A stretch of DNA of 64,000 bases, taken from NCBI GenBank assembly GCA_029204225.1, contig CM055098.1:13559815-13623814 (forward strand), in the 5' to 3' direction. Under the pieces are notes generated by a model, which was given only the letters and a program-made list of their open reading frames with translations, did no database searches and was not told the origin of the DNA. The position numbers were made by a program, and so were the translations under genes. The stretch is from Diphasiastrum complanatum (lineage: Eukaryota; Streptophyta; Lycopodiopsida; Lycopodiales; Lycopodiaceae). Below, in pieces: positions 34,651 to 46,883 of the stretch. Position 1 is the first letter of the stretch. Each line of letters opens with the position of its first letter.

Positions 34651-37600
34651 TGAAGTTTATTCAGCGGAATACAGCATTTCGTGGGCTTTGCATAATTCAT
34701 GCCTATCCCAAAATACATGATGCCATTGGATATATCACTTGTGTCCTGTTAATTTTTCGTTTTACTTCGTTACCAGGCTTGGATCATACGTAGTTGTATC
34801 TTGCAGTCTTTTGTAAGTTTGCTTGAGTTTTCTTAAATATGATCTGTTCTGTATGATGCATTTTTCCGGAAATCATTTATACAGTCTTTGCCACGGATGA
34901 CGGTCGATGATGTTATAAAGTTGTTGATTGAAGCTAAGTAGCCGTTTATCTCTTACGATGGATTCGTTATCTTTCATACTAATATCGACTATAATATGGC
35001 AAGTACAAACAAGAAACAATAATCGTTTAAGAAAAGACCCATGTTTTGCACAAAGTTCATAGCTGGTAGCTGAAATTCAACGATCTCCCTGTAAAGTGCA
35101 ATGTATGCTCGTAACGATCCGCGATTTGTAATCTAAAAGTATGCAACAGAAGCTGATCTTGGGCATAGTTTAGGCTAAAATCAATGCCGTTCCTCAAGGT
35201 GGTCTGCAAATATTCCAGCTTAGAGTTCAGGCAAAAGTCACTGAAGATTTGCAGAACAGCATGTTAGATTTCCTCGGACGGAGAGGAATTAAATGCTAGA
35301 TGAATCGTTTTCAGCATTAATAGTAGTGAAACATTCATCTGAATACTTTTAGGACAATTTGACGTATCTATGCTGTTACCTGTATCAGATGAAGCTACTC
35401 ATGACTTGGTTCATGCCAATTTAGGAATTACCGGTATGACATGATACTTAGTATGTTCCACAGAGGTCCATCGAAGCCTTGAATGGACGTTTGTTTCGTT
35501 TTCCTTGCATTAGCATACGTCTCTCTGACGGTAACAAAGTCTCCCAATGGGCATGTTTTTGTTGAAATTTACTTTATTGATCAGGAAATAAAGACCGGGA
35601 AACATGTTCATAACGCGTCATTTAACTAACTACGTTGAGAAAATTTAGTTCCAGCTGCCGGGAAACTGTTCTGTACTATAGTCTCAGATAGTTGATCTTC
35701 CTCACCTCTGCATGCTTATATTCAGGGGTTTCTAGGTGATTCGGAAACCTCCAATAAGTTGCGAAATGTGAGCCTCCTAACATAGATATTGTTCGATATC
35801 TTCATTAAGCAATCAGATGCTTGCAGACGCCAGAAAGGTAAGCTACTGATGCAGACACCAGGAAGGTAAGCTATTGATGGAGACATGACATTCCAGAACT
35901 GCTTTCACAACCAATGCAAGGATTGACTACATAATAGAAATTAGTCACTCGACTATAGCTAAGCAAATTTTCCACCCAATACTTCCGTGTGAAGTCATTG
36001 ATACACAAGCCATGCACACGTGACACAGTAAAGGTACACATATAAAAGACAGAATCTTAGAGCCATCAGTAAGATCTTCTATGTAAAATGCCCACATTTC
36101 CTGAGCTATCAATGAGCATATTCTTAATGTTACAAGAAAGTTGCGTTTTCAATCGCTTAAGCCTTTCGTCTAAAAGCTTTTCTCTGAACCACCTTGAAGA
36201 GTATGCTATTGTTTCTCTCTTTAATTACATACATTGAAACCATGGAAAGCATTTATATCTAGTAACTTGTTGGAGGAGTATGACAACGTTGATGCACTGA
36301 GGCATCATTCTCATAGTACATGTTTGTGGGGTGTCTAAGAGTGTTGCTAGGACCTCCAATCTCCAGCTTCAACATTACGATGTGACTAATCGCAGATGTT
36401 TGACATCATAGATCTCTCAACTTGGATGTCCTATCAATATCGACATGCTCGTTCATATTGGGTGCTGATGAATTATTATACACCTTCATTGGAAAGTTCG
36501 AATATTGAAATTTCTGAAACGAAATTTCTTGTCAAATATTGAAAATTTATGGTCTGTACTGCTTGAGCCTTTGAAAGGTCATGTAAGTATCACCGTTCAC
36601 ATACGTCTTTTATTCGTGAATCGTGATACCATTGGTTATCTGAGGCAGGCAAGTTACTGCTTCTCCATTATGAGCTTTCTGTTAAGATTTTCTAAGTGTT
36701 TAAGGAAGGTTTTGAAAAAGATCATTTTCCAGTGCTTAAACTTTGTTCTGTACGCCTTGACTTTTTCTGTGTTTACTATAGAATTTGATATGCTCAGAGT
36801 TCTGGTCACAGTGAGGGTGCATTATTTGCAGTGCCATCCAACTAAAGAAATAGCAGAGATGATATTATGAGTTGATTATATGTGCTTCACTGCTCTACGT
36901 GTAGCCTAGGCCCTATAGTCCATATCTTTTCTCTACACAGACACTACAAAGTCGTAAGTGAAAAGACGTACTGTCTGTGTGGAGCTTTTTTCGTAGCTAT
37001 TTGTGTTTTTTGAGAAGAGAGACATTTTGTATTTGGTATTCTTTCGAATTATTAAAAACTTAATAAATTCTATGATATTGAAGCAAAAGTCGATTTTTGT
37101 ACTTCAAAAGTAGACTATAACAGAGGGTGTTGTCGTGCTTAATTTAGTTTAGATCGTCAAGATCATTGTAAAGCGGAAGAACTTATACTTTTGTTTCCAT
37201 CTCTTATTTCTATCCAATTTTGATTTGATACGAGGAAACTAAAATATGTTCATTTGATGACACTGGCGTCATCAACAGTGCGTATCTGGGGCATAATAAC
37301 GTCTCGTAATATAATTCTCACGTTTAAGATCTTATTTTACTTGCAAGACTATTTGCATACCTGCAGTCCCCCTATTGGATTCGAGTTTCAGAATTCTAAT
37401 TGGACTGAATTGACTTCTGTTGATTTCCTCCATAAAGATGTCCATTTCTCATCATTAATGATAAGCTCAAATAGTTCTACACAACCAATTTTGTATTCTG
37501 GATGCAGATTGAATTCTTAATATTCAGGTATAACAGCATATCCGCAGAATGAAAAACTATGCATATTACAAATGGATGTAATTATATTTGCCGACAAAGA

Positions 37601-38163
37601 CTAACAATTTCTTCTATAGTCCTAGCTAGCAGCGTACTTATAAGCTATAATGAAAGTGGAAAGCTATTCTACATTAAGCACAATCCATGATGTAATTTAG
37701 TCTAAAAATATAGTTGACTTGTCTTCCACTCTTAGATGACGTTTTTGAGCAGAATATTCACATCGTTCCTCCAACAAAGTCAGGTTTGAATTGGATATAT
37801 TTTCAGTAAAATACATCTGGTTGACCCAGTTACATGCAGTGAACTTCTTGAAGTTGATGTGTTGGAATGTGCAGGTAAAAAATCATACAACTGTTTCTTT
37901 TGATCCAACCAGCATAATCAATGTTAGAACATTTTGGGATGTAGGTTTTCGAATTTAGAAATGAAAGAAACTCTGAAAGCATAGCTCTTTGTCTCCCTGG
38001 AGACATATAAGCTTTTAATATGGGCTGGATAGATCCAGGCGTCCATATGCTGGTAAAGTATATTATCATCATCACAACCTACTCTATCTACTATTCTCAA
38101 TATCTAGTTTTTGAGATGTGTATAGAAAATTTTATTGAGGTTGAGCAGATTGTTGTTTGTTAG
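34651..38163. other. Intergenic spacer right of the AHL gene, no gene seen
   Basis: I found no transposon domain or supported gene in these 3.5 kb. A 121-codon frame at 36505-36870 matches nothing and has no supporting context. At about 35823-35877 a 28-base word (GCAGACRCCAG.AAGGTAAGC) is repeated twice in tandem. Confidence 0.5.
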
Positions 38164-38481
38164 GTTATTATGGATTAATGAAGATGCTGAGATCAAATGA
38201 TTGGTGCTACATTGACATGATATTTGTTATTCAAAGCCAAATATCATTCAAAGCCCATCATCTGAATAAAGGATTAGCTCCGATAGCCTTGCCATTTCAA
38301 GTAGACCTTGACAAAAAGTGCAGTTATTATGGATTAATGAAGATGCTGAGATCAAATGATTGGTGCTACATTGACATGATATTTGTTATTCAAAGCCAAA
38401 TATCATTGAAAGCCCATCATCTGAATAAAGGATTTCGTCCGATAGCCTTGCTATTTCAAGTAGACGTTGACAAAAAGTGCA
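38164..38481 (+). repeat. In-frame tandem duplication of 159 bp
   Basis: Unit 1 (38164-38322) and unit 2 (38323-38481) differ at only about six positions. 159 is divisible by three, and a 115-codon frame (38157-38504) runs through both, so the 53-residue sequence beginning YYGLMKMLRSNDWCYIDMIF appears twice. I do not recognise the protein, and no start or neighbours support a gene. Confidence 0.9.
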
Positions 38482-38990
38482 AAAGAAGTCCCACTCTAAT
38501 CTAACAATGTAGAATCCTCCATCATGGTGGCGAGATTAGCATGCCATAGCATTCACAATTGTTGGATGAGGGTGGGGCCCTCCCTACAACATTAGTCATT
38601 ATTGAGAATACATTCTTCATGAAACCTTAAAGCTTCATTTTTTGATAGACTTATGCTAAAACAATTTTATGTGCTACTAAATGTCATCTCTTATTACACT
38701 ATCTGGTGAATTGTTCCTTGATCTTCTACCTCTGATCTATGAGCTTTTAATGGATGAAAGTGCTTAATAAAAAGTTTATGCACAAATATGGATAATAGGA
38801 GATCATTATGGTTTAGATATCCTCGAAAAGCTATGGTTAATTAGCTCTTCACTTTAGGATAAGAGAACCTAGAAGAGATTAGTGGACTCCATAGTTTTAC
38901 TAGAGGTAACTCTAGTGTATGCATGTGTAGATGTGACTTGAGTTATAACAAATGGACATCAAGAGTGGGTACATATATATACACTCTTGT
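38482..38990. other. Spacer, no gene seen
   Basis: No supported coding sequence. Confidence 0.5.
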
Positions 38991-39480
38991 GGATAAGTGT
39001 TACACCTCCCATAGATCTCCGATTGCCTTGAAGGTTGACGCACACCCCATACCAGTGACGATGCACCGTATCCACCCATCCATAGGGTCACTACCGACCC
39101 ACCCCCATGCACTGGAGATATCGACATCATCATGTGTAGTCAAGCCTCCGACGATAATTGGCGTCCCATACCACCTCCCATCACCCTTAGCTCTCCTTGG
39201 CACACATCTCTCGGCTTGGATATACAACCTGGCTACTGCACGTGCTCTCCATCCACCAACTCCCGGGTAGACTGAGTGAATGGCAAAAGGGAAGCCCCCA
39301 CTACGATATAGACATACCATAGTGAGTCCCCTCAAGCACAGTCCCGCCGGTGACACATGACCACCTAGGATGGTGACACGTGCCACCAAATCATGTTGAT
39401 AACGCCAGACTTGCATCATGCCCCTTGCGAGGCCGTCACTGAAGGGTGTATCGTTATGGTACATAACAATAAGCATGGAA
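38991..39480 (-). other. GC-richer segment with long open frames on both strands
   Basis: About 490 bp are clearly richer in G+C than the surroundings. A 158-codon minus frame (39476-39000) and an overlapping plus frame (38923-39270) are both open. Neither matches a family I know. Open frames on both strands fit low stop-codon density in GC-rich DNA, so coding is doubtful. It could be part of the gypsy-type element whose integrase lies at 39.9-40.2 kb. Confidence 0.4.
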
Positions 39481-39879
39481 TGTAACTATTTATTCTTCAA
39501 ATCTCATATCATCGTATGTGTGAGATACTTGGAGTCCTCTTGCTTATGGCAATACTAGGATTAGGCATCCCCTAGATTGGAGGTGGGCTATGGTTCTATG
39601 GGATGCCATATTAGCTAATGTTCTAGGGATTGATCATATGGCAATATAGTTTTCTAATGCACAACAAATGAGCCTTTGGGTGGGAGGATCAATGTGTGAT
39701 GTCCTAACTAATGAAATTCAAAGTACATTGTTGAGTACATCACTTGCAGATGACCAGATTCTAATTTGACCCAACTAGAATAGTACAATCTTGTTTTAAA
39801 GGAGGACAGTTATAGTTTGATTGTTTGATAACTATACAACATGGGAAGGGACTGCAAGGCCTAGGCATTGCCTACTTAG

Positions 39880-40240
39880 TCACAAGATCACCTCACCCAT
39901 TGGTGCCACTCATGAGGGAGTCTAAGGTGGACACTTTGAAACAAATGCTATTGCACAAAAAAAATTCAAGGAGGATTTACTGTTGGCCAACATTGCATAA
40001 AGATGTCCACATTTTTGTGAAGCATTCTGACGTTTTCTAGGGGATGACCAAACCAAACAAGGCCGACTTCATGCCATTGAATCCTATTTATGTCATTCAA
40101 CAACAAGTGGAGGTCATGCCATGTATATTATCATGGTTATTGACTATTTCACAAATGGGAAGAAGCTAAGGCCATTCAATTGGCTAATCAATTGTCTCCT
40201 AGAGTTAGTTAGTGACTGTGATACACAATTCCTCAATCAT
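39880..40240 (+). pseudogene. Ty3/gypsy integrase fragment (zinc-binding region and core start)
   Basis: The reading IYCWPTLHKDVHIFVKHSDVF, stop, GMTKPNKADFMPLNPI matches the gypsy integrase H2C2 region and the linker before the core (yWPtm..D...yv..C..C.r..kp....m.L.P). The His and Cys positions are only partly kept. After a frame change, IDYFTNGEEAKAI corresponds to the core DYFTKWvEAkai, with KW altered. Stops and frame changes make it dead. No LTRs could be linked to it. Confidence 0.7.
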
Positions 40241-40429
40241 ACATATTTTACTATTTGATTTCCTTATAGTCCACTACAAAATCACATTGTACTATCCTAG
40301 ATGCAATGTCCACGTAGAGTCTTCATTCAAAGCGCACATGGCCGTGTCCCTTGTCAAAAAAAATTTAGGCAACAGGCATAAATTGATGGAATTTGGTGGG
40401 CCTTCAAACAATGCAACTTAACCTTTTTG

Positions 40430-40556
40430 GTTCAGAGGTTGCTCCAAAATCACGGGGTTTCTCCCACGAATGTGAACCGCATTCCGGGATCCCACCCCGG
40501 GCGCCTAGCCACCCACAAGTCCAAGTGCTCCCCCTTACCCGCAAAGGGGTTGGTAC
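40430..40556. other. GC-rich insert-like segment abutting the E3 LTR
   Basis: A short, sharply GC-rich block (CCGGGATCCCACCCCGGGCG core) interrupts AT-rich DNA. On the minus strand TGGCTAGGCGCC is followed 33 bases later by GGTTCACATTCG, a loose likeness to pol III A and B boxes, so a SINE fragment is possible. It shares the word GGGAGCAC and its surroundings with the insert at 42877-42958. Confidence 0.35.
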
Positions 40557-41172
40557 TATGAAAATTCTCAACATTTCCTAGCTAGTTTGAGGCCTAAATT
40601 GGCAATTTTTGTACATAGTTTTGGATCTAACCTTTCACACGTGTGAAAGAGGCTTAGATACTTTTATTTTAGTATATATTTCATATTGAAGAAGTCCCAA
40701 ACTTCATGACCTTTAAAATGACACCAAAATTATGCTATTTGGACATATAGGCCAAAATTGGCTATTTTAGGCTACTAGTGTCCTGAAATTGGGTCCTAAG
40801 TTCTAGAGAGAGGAGAGAGAGTCATCTCTCTCACCTATATTAGGCTGAAATTCGAGGAGAACAGGTTGGAAAAAAAAATTTTAATTGTTGAGAGAGATCA
40901 ATAGATCATTATCACAGTTTCTTCCTCCATTGAGAGCATTGCTTTGTGTATTGTCTTCAAGCTTTTGTGTATGATCTTAAGAGGTTTCCAAAAGTGGTAG
41001 CCTGCTATTGTAGGGCTGGTATGTTGTTGTTTTTGGCTGCCATCAGTATCTTTTATAAGTTTCTGTTGTCTCTTGAATGCTTTGTCAAGTTCATGTGTAT
41101 CAAAGGTAGCATCAAGATGCTTTGCCTTTTGTAGCTTGTTGTGCAAAGATCTTAGCCTGAACATTTGGGATT
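40557..41172 (+). repeat. 5' LTR of E3 (right boundary uncertain)
   Basis: The region shared with the 3' copy runs 40557-41172. It contains the 18-base perfect palindrome CTTTCACACGTGTGAAAG (about 40632-40649); the 3' copy has CCCTATG in its place. No primer site follows 41172, so the LTR may continue. Confidence 0.75.
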
Positions 41173-42283
41173 GGATGTTTGATCAAGTTCTAGCATGATT
41201 ATGCATTGCATTGTTGATCAAATCTTACTAACCTTTGTTTGTTGAGTTGAACTTGTGGATCAAAAGCATATTTCAGGGCTATTGAAGATTAGAGGCTAAG
41301 AAAAAGCTATTTTGGATCAGATCATAACACCTAATCATTTGTTGATTGTGAGGCTTGTGCATATTCAATACTAACAATGTTCTGTTCAATCTATTGTTGA
41401 CAATCTCCACTTTTGTCACAATGAACACTCTCCTTTGTGGATGAACACTCTCCTTAAGTGGATGAACCCTCTCCTTAAGTGGATGAAGTTTCTCCTTAAG
41501 TGGATGAAAAATACTCTTTGAGTGATTTTGTATTTCTCCAAAAGGCTGAGCAAAGCTCCCACTTGGATGAAAGATCCCCTTTTGGGTGAACAGATTGTCA
41601 ACAATCTTTTGCATAAATTTGGTGTACTTTGTTGAGAATGTAAGTAACTCTCCTTATGTAATTTGATTGGAGCGTTTGCTGGAAGGTTTTAACCATTATG
41701 CAAATGTGTTTTCAGGTTCTTAATAGGTTGAGGAACATTCTCATGTGAAGTGATCTTAGATCTACATCTAAACACCAAAATTTGACAAGCTAGTGAAGCT
41801 AGTCTTGTGATTCACTAAAAGGTGCTCTTTATTTCGCCTCTAAAGCTTGTACCTATCACTTGTTGGAGTTTAAAAACTTTTAGAAGTGTGGTTTACATGT
41901 GGTTTTATAGATTTAATCAATATATTAGTGTGTTGATCATATGTTGATCAAGTTTGTTCAATTCTAGGTATTCTTGGCAGCCTAGTCTTTTGTATTTTCT
42001 AAGAATGCAAGTAACTTTTCACACCATAACTTGATTTGGTCACTTGCTGGGAGGTTTGAGAGCTTAAGCAAGAGTGTGTGCAGGGGTGAGAGATTGTAAT
42101 CCATTATTAGTGTGTGCAAAGTGTTGCATGTGTTTTCAATCTTCCTTTCTATGCTTGGAAACTAGCCAGGTTCAAGATAGAAGTGTTTAAGGTCCTAGAT
42201 CTTCTTATCCATCATTTTTTGAGAGGAAAGTGAGTACTAGGTGCATTAGGACAAAGCCTAAAAGTTGAAGAATCATTATACTC
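41173..42283 (+). other. Leader of E3, non-coding
   Basis: No supported coding sequence. At about 41432-41512 a short unit (GTGGATGAA..CTCTCCTTAA) repeats four times. No tRNA-Met primer site was seen. Confidence 0.6.
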
Positions 42284-43240
42284 ATGGCTTCCAATGGTGG
42301 GATCATGTTAGAAACTAATGATAGGTTGAGTTCATCAAACTACTCTACCTGGAAAGTGAGGATGGAGTCCTTACTTGAGTTGAATGAACTCATGGACATA
42401 GTTGCAGGAACTGAAGAGAGACCACCCACAGTTCAAGAGCAACAAAGGCTTGATAAGAAGGCTAAAAGGGAGTTTCATATCATTAAAATGAATGTTACCA
42501 ATGAACTTCTCAAGGAAGTTGATAAGAGTCAAAGTGCAAGTGAGTCATGGAATGCCTTGAAGAAGCTCTTTGAATCAAAGTCCACATCTAGGGTATTGAC
42601 CCTAAGGAGGCAAATATTTTCTAGTAGACAAAGAGAGGGAGAAAGTGCTCATGCATTTGTCTTGAGGGTTAAGTCCTTAAGTGATGATCTAGCATGCATT
42701 GATGAAAGCATAAAAGATGGTGAAATAGTCCAAGTTATGTTGAATTGTTTGCTAGATGAACATGCTAACCTTGTGCAAAGTTTTGCCATTCAAAGAGTCT
42801 TGCCAAGTGTGGTTGACTTGCAAGAAATCTTATTGGCTGAAGAACATAGGCTGCAATCAAAGCTTGATGGGCACTGCCCTTACGTGAGTGATTGGGGGAT
42901 GCCACTTCCAATCCCGAGGGCCGTCTCAATCACCCCGTGCTCCCATCCTTGCAAGGTGGAGGTGAAGAGGCTTTTTTCACAAAAGGCAAAGGTAAAGGCA
43001 AAGGGAAATCTTGGATCGTGATGATCACTCTTCCTCCTCCTCTTCTGCTTCTTTTAGAAAGAAAGATAAGTCAAAGTTTAAGTGCTTTTATTGTGGGATA
43101 AAAGGTCATTTTGCTAATGAATGTCATAAGAAGAAAAGAGAGCAAGGTGAGAGGCAAGGAAATCTAGCAATACATGAAGAAGAGGATTGCAATTCTGAAT
43201 CTCTTGTTATGACTTCAAGTTTACTTGCACATTTAAATGG
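42284..43240 (+). pseudogene. gag: gag of E3, broken by a short GC-rich insertion
   Basis: The start is MASNGGIMLETNDRLSSSNY, a UBN2-type gag matching E4. At about 42877 the reading enters a GC-rich block of roughly 80 bp absent from the related gags, then runs to a stop at 43019-43021. The native sequence resumes in another frame (43011-43379) with the knuckle CFYCGIKGHFANEC at about 43083-43124. Gag is therefore split by the insertion. Confidence 0.85.
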
Positions 43241-44330
43241 GAATGATCCTTGGTGGATTGATAGTGGAGCCTCATCTCACATGACAAGACATAAGGAATA
43301 TTTTTCGTCCTTATTGTCTTATGAGGGAGCAACATCATCTATACTGCAAATGATGGTCAATGTGACATCAATGGCATAGGCACAATTCCTATTTCTCTTT
43401 CAACAAATAGGAAAGCTAATCTTGAAAATGTATTGTACATTCCTTCAATCACTAAGAACTTGCTTAGTGTTAGTCAAATGATTGACAAGGGGCTTGATGT
43501 TGAGTTCATTGGAGATGCTTGTTTGATAGTAAGTGTGGATCCTTGATTGCTAAAGGAAGAAGGCATGGTAAACTTTTCAAACTGGATGCATGTGTGATCT
43601 CTAAGAATAAAGGATATATGGCTAGGGAACAATTGACAAACCAAAAAATTTGGCATAAGAGGTTGGACCATCCCAACTTCAAATCTTTGGAGGTAATGGC
43701 AAAGAAAGAGCATGTTCTTGGTCCCCCTAAAAGTCTTGTTGCAAATAATACATTTTGTGAACATTGTGCCTTGTATAAATCTCATAGACTTGCTTATACT
43801 AGATCTACTTCTAGATCTAAAGAAGCTTTTCAACTTGTGCATTTGGATCTTCATTCTTTTAGTACAACTAGCAATGGTGGGGCAAAAATGTATTCAACTT
43901 TTATTGATGACTTTAGTAGGTATACTTGGGTCTATCTTCTTAAATCCAAGGATGAAATGTTTACTGCATTTGTCAAGTTTAAGAATGAAGTGGAAAATCA
44001 ATTCAATACAAAGATCAAATGCTTGAGATCAGATAATGGAGGGAAATACACTTCAAATAAGCTCAAAGATTTTTGCATAGCACATGGGATTAAGAGGGAG
44101 TACTCTAGTCCTAGGACTCCACAACAGAATGGAGTGGCAGAAAGGAAGAACAGAACCCTTTGTGAATGTGCCAAGGCAATGAGACTACATGCTAATCTTG
44201 CTAAGTCCTATTGGGGGGAAGCTTTAGCATGTGCTAACTATCTTTGTAACAGGAGGAAAAGTGCTTCTTTTTGGAGGCCGAGTGTCAAGCATTGTAGGAT
44301 ATTTGGTTGTACTTGTTTTGTCAATGATAA
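43241..44330 (+). pseudogene. pol: Protease and integrase of E3
   Basis: The protease motif WWIDSGASSHMTRHKEYF is at about 43252-43305, followed by frame changes near 43345 and 43540. The 43519-44424 frame contains the integrase zinc region (IWHKRLDHPNFKS ... CEHCALYKSH) and core: FIDDFSRYTW, CLRSDNGGKY and NGVAERKNRT. So all three catalytic residues are present. The C-terminal part is shortened (KHCRIFGCTCFVND) and runs directly into the RT palm because of a large deletion. Confidence 0.88.
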
Positions 44331-45262
44331 TGGTGACATCACTTTGCTTTTGATCTATGTTGATTACATAATCTTAAGTGGTGATAGCAATGAAGATATA
44401 GATGACATCAAGATGGCACTTTAAAGTAAGTTTGAGATACAAGATTTTGGTAAGCTTCACTAGATCTTAGGAATAGAGATTGTTAGGACTTCTAATTCTA
44501 CTTTCATTTTTTTGAGAAGTATTCTAACTCTATTCTAAAAAGATTTCATACGGAAAATTGCAAAGTAGTTTCTACTCCTATGGAATCAAATGTAAAGCTA
44601 TCTATAAGAGGTAATGAAAGATCCTTCAAGGACATTACTCTCTATCATAAAGCTCATAGGATCTCTTATTTGATTAGCCATCACAAGACCTGATCTAAGC
44701 TATGTGGTTGGTAAACTAAGTCAATTCATGCAAGATCCTAGTGAGGCTCATTGGAAGCTAGGAAAGAGAGTACTAAGATACCTGTCGGGATCTAGAGATT
44801 TTGGCATCTTGTATGAAGGATCCTCACCTAACCTTTGTGGTTTCTCAGATTTAGATTTTGCAGGTGATCAAATGGATAGGAAGTCAACAAGTGCCTTTGC
44901 AATATATCTTGGAGAGGGAGCTATCTCATGGCTATCAATGCACCAAGGAGATGCTTTGGATAAAGAGAATGCTATTGGATCTTCACTTGCTGGATTCTAA
45001 GAAGACACCAATTATCTATTGTGACAACCTTTCAGCCCAAAGCTTGGCAAGCAATCCAGTTTTCCATGCTAGAAGCAAGCACATTGAGATTGCTCATCAC
45101 TTTGTGAGGGATCAAGTCATTGCCAATGAGGTGGAGCTTCAACATGTCTCTTCATTGGAGTCTGTGGCTGATATCTTCACCAAACCATTGGGAAAGGACC
45201 TATATTATAAGCATAGATCTAATCTTGGAATGTGTTCAAGATCTACATTAAAACTAGCATCC
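44331..45262 (+). pseudogene. pol: RT palm end and RNase H of E3
   Basis: The first half of RT is deleted. What remains starts at LLLIYVDYIILSG; the palm motif is YVDY instead of YVDD (44356-44367), removing a catalytic Asp. RT thumb sequence follows with stops at about 44422 and 44461. RNase H pieces lie at 44704-45000 (KLSQFMQDP, LCGFSDLDFAGDQMDRKSTSA) and, after a deletion, at 44940-45262 (LWIKRMLLDL, FHARSKHIEIAHHFVRDQVI). It is clearly non-functional. Confidence 0.88.
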
Positions 45263-45280
45263 AAACGATTGAAGAGGGAG

Positions 45281-45902
45281 TGTGAAAATTGTCAAAATTT
45301 CCTAGCTAGTTTGAGGCCTAAATTGGCAAATTTTGTACATAGTTTTGGATCTAACCTTTCCCTATGAAAGAGGCCTAGATACTTTTATTTTAGTATATAT
45401 TTCATATTGAAGAAGTCCCAAACTTCAGGACCTTCTAAATGACACCAAAATCATGTTATTTGGACATATAGGCCAAAATTGGCTATTTTGGGCCACAAGT
45501 GCCCTAAAATTGGGTCCTAGGTTCTAGAGAGAGGAGAGAGAGTCATCTCTCTCACCTATATTAGGCTGAAATTCATGGAGAACAAGTTGGAGAATCTTTT
45601 TGTATTGTTGAGAGAGATCAATAGATCATTGTCATAGTTTCTTCCTCCATTGAGAGCATTGCTTTGTGTATACGGTCTTCAAGCTTTTGCATATGATCTT
45701 AAGAGGTTTCAAAAGTGGTAGGCTGCTGTTGTAGGGCTGGTATGCTGTTGTTTTTGGCTGCCATCAGTATCTTTCATAAGTTTCTTTTGTCTCTTGACTG
45801 CTTTGTCAAGTTCATGTGTATCAAAGGTAGCATTAGGATGCTTTTCCATTTCTAGCTTTTGTAGCTTGTTGTGCAAAGATCTTAGCCAAAACATTTGGGA
45901 TC
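45281..45902 (+). repeat. 3' LTR of E3
   Basis: Starts TGTGAAAATTGTC directly after TGAAGAGGGAG and matches 40557-41172. Likeness ends at about 45902, so it is probably truncated. Confidence 0.8.
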
Positions 45903-46511
45903 TTAGATTCATTCAAGATCCACTTTTTTCACAAGTACTAGGGGACATTAAATACTTGGACATTTTTCATGTATATCTACTTTGAACAAAGTCCCACTTC
46001 TACTTATGGGATTTCTACGAGCGTGGACATTGTGGGCTATGGTGCCAGTATGCCACTCCAAAACTATCACAAATCTATCTAAATACAACTCAAAGCACAC
46101 CAAAGTAGGCTCTAAAATATCCACTTTATTGATTTCTCTTCCAAGTACATGGCAAACTATCCACATAAACACATAAGAGCACTGCTGCTAACTCTCCTCC
46201 CAACCACTTGCTGCATAGATTATGATGAGGAATGCCTCTCTCTAGGCTCACTTATACACAATCCTCAAGCACCCACTTAATTCTGACCCTTTCCTAACAT
46301 CGACACATAGCGAACCCGATGCACGATTGACACTTGCCACTTGGCAGTACCCTGACACATTGGCAAGCGAGTAGGAGGATCGTCTGACCCGTGTCACTCA
46401 TGCACTAGACCAAGTGTCCCAATAAGCATATGACACATGTCCCGTTGACCGACCAACTCTCTTACTTTTTGGGAGGTCAGGCCGGCAACCTCTAAATTAA
46501 GAACCAATACC
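45903..46511. other. Non-coding segment between E3 and the gypsy fragment
   Basis: No supported gene. The G+C content rises from about 46200, as in gypsy-type LTRs; it may belong to the gypsy remnant next to it. Confidence 0.45.
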
Positions 46512-46883
46512 CTATACCAAATATATACAGGACAACAAGCTACCAGACTCCAACAATGGTAAATATCTCTCCCATTGTGTTTGCTTAACACTTACGTACG
46601 CCCTAAGCATGTCCTCCATGGTTTGGTTAACTCTCTCTGTTTGACCATCCATTTCAGGGTGATCAGTACTACTCATTCTCAACTGCACCTTAAGCTTATC
46701 CATTACGGTAGTCCAAAAATGACCCGTACAACGTCGATCTCTATCAGACACTATGGATGATGGTAACCCATGAAGTCTAAATACATGCTGTATAAATAGA
46801 TCAGCTACCCCAGGTGCATCAATCTTAATATGAGTTGGAATGAAATGAGCCATTTTTGTGAGTGTATCAACCACAACAATCAA
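46512..46883 (-). pseudogene. Ty3/gypsy integrase core fragment
   Basis: A 123-codon minus frame reads IVVVDTLTKMAHFIPTH (first catalytic Asp), IVSDRDRRCTGHFW (second Asp) and STDHPEMDGQTERVNQTME (catalytic Glu in TERVN). This is a well-preserved chromovirus-type integrase core. It is cut off on both sides: upstream by the 166-bp tandem repeat, downstream by unrelated sequence. It lies on the opposite strand to the gypsy fragment at 39.9-40.2 kb, so they are not one colinear element. Confidence 0.9.

Larger units (their letters stand above)
40557..45902 (+). mobile_element. Copia element E3, degenerate
   Basis: A plus-strand copia element lies between two related LTR copies, starting TATGAAAATTCTC at 40557 (TG changed to TA) and TGTGAAAATTGTC at 45281. 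The polypurine tract TGAAGAGGGAG precedes the right copy. Gag, protease, integrase, part of RT and RNase H are recognisable but broken. The right LTR diverges after about 45902, and no target duplication or primer site was found, so its ends are uncertain. Its gag is of the same lineage as E1, E2 and E4 and closest to E4. Confidence 0.85.

Noticed and set aside
36505-36870. 121-codon frame in the spacer as a gene
   Set aside because: No recognisable domain, no conserved context, and ordinary base composition.
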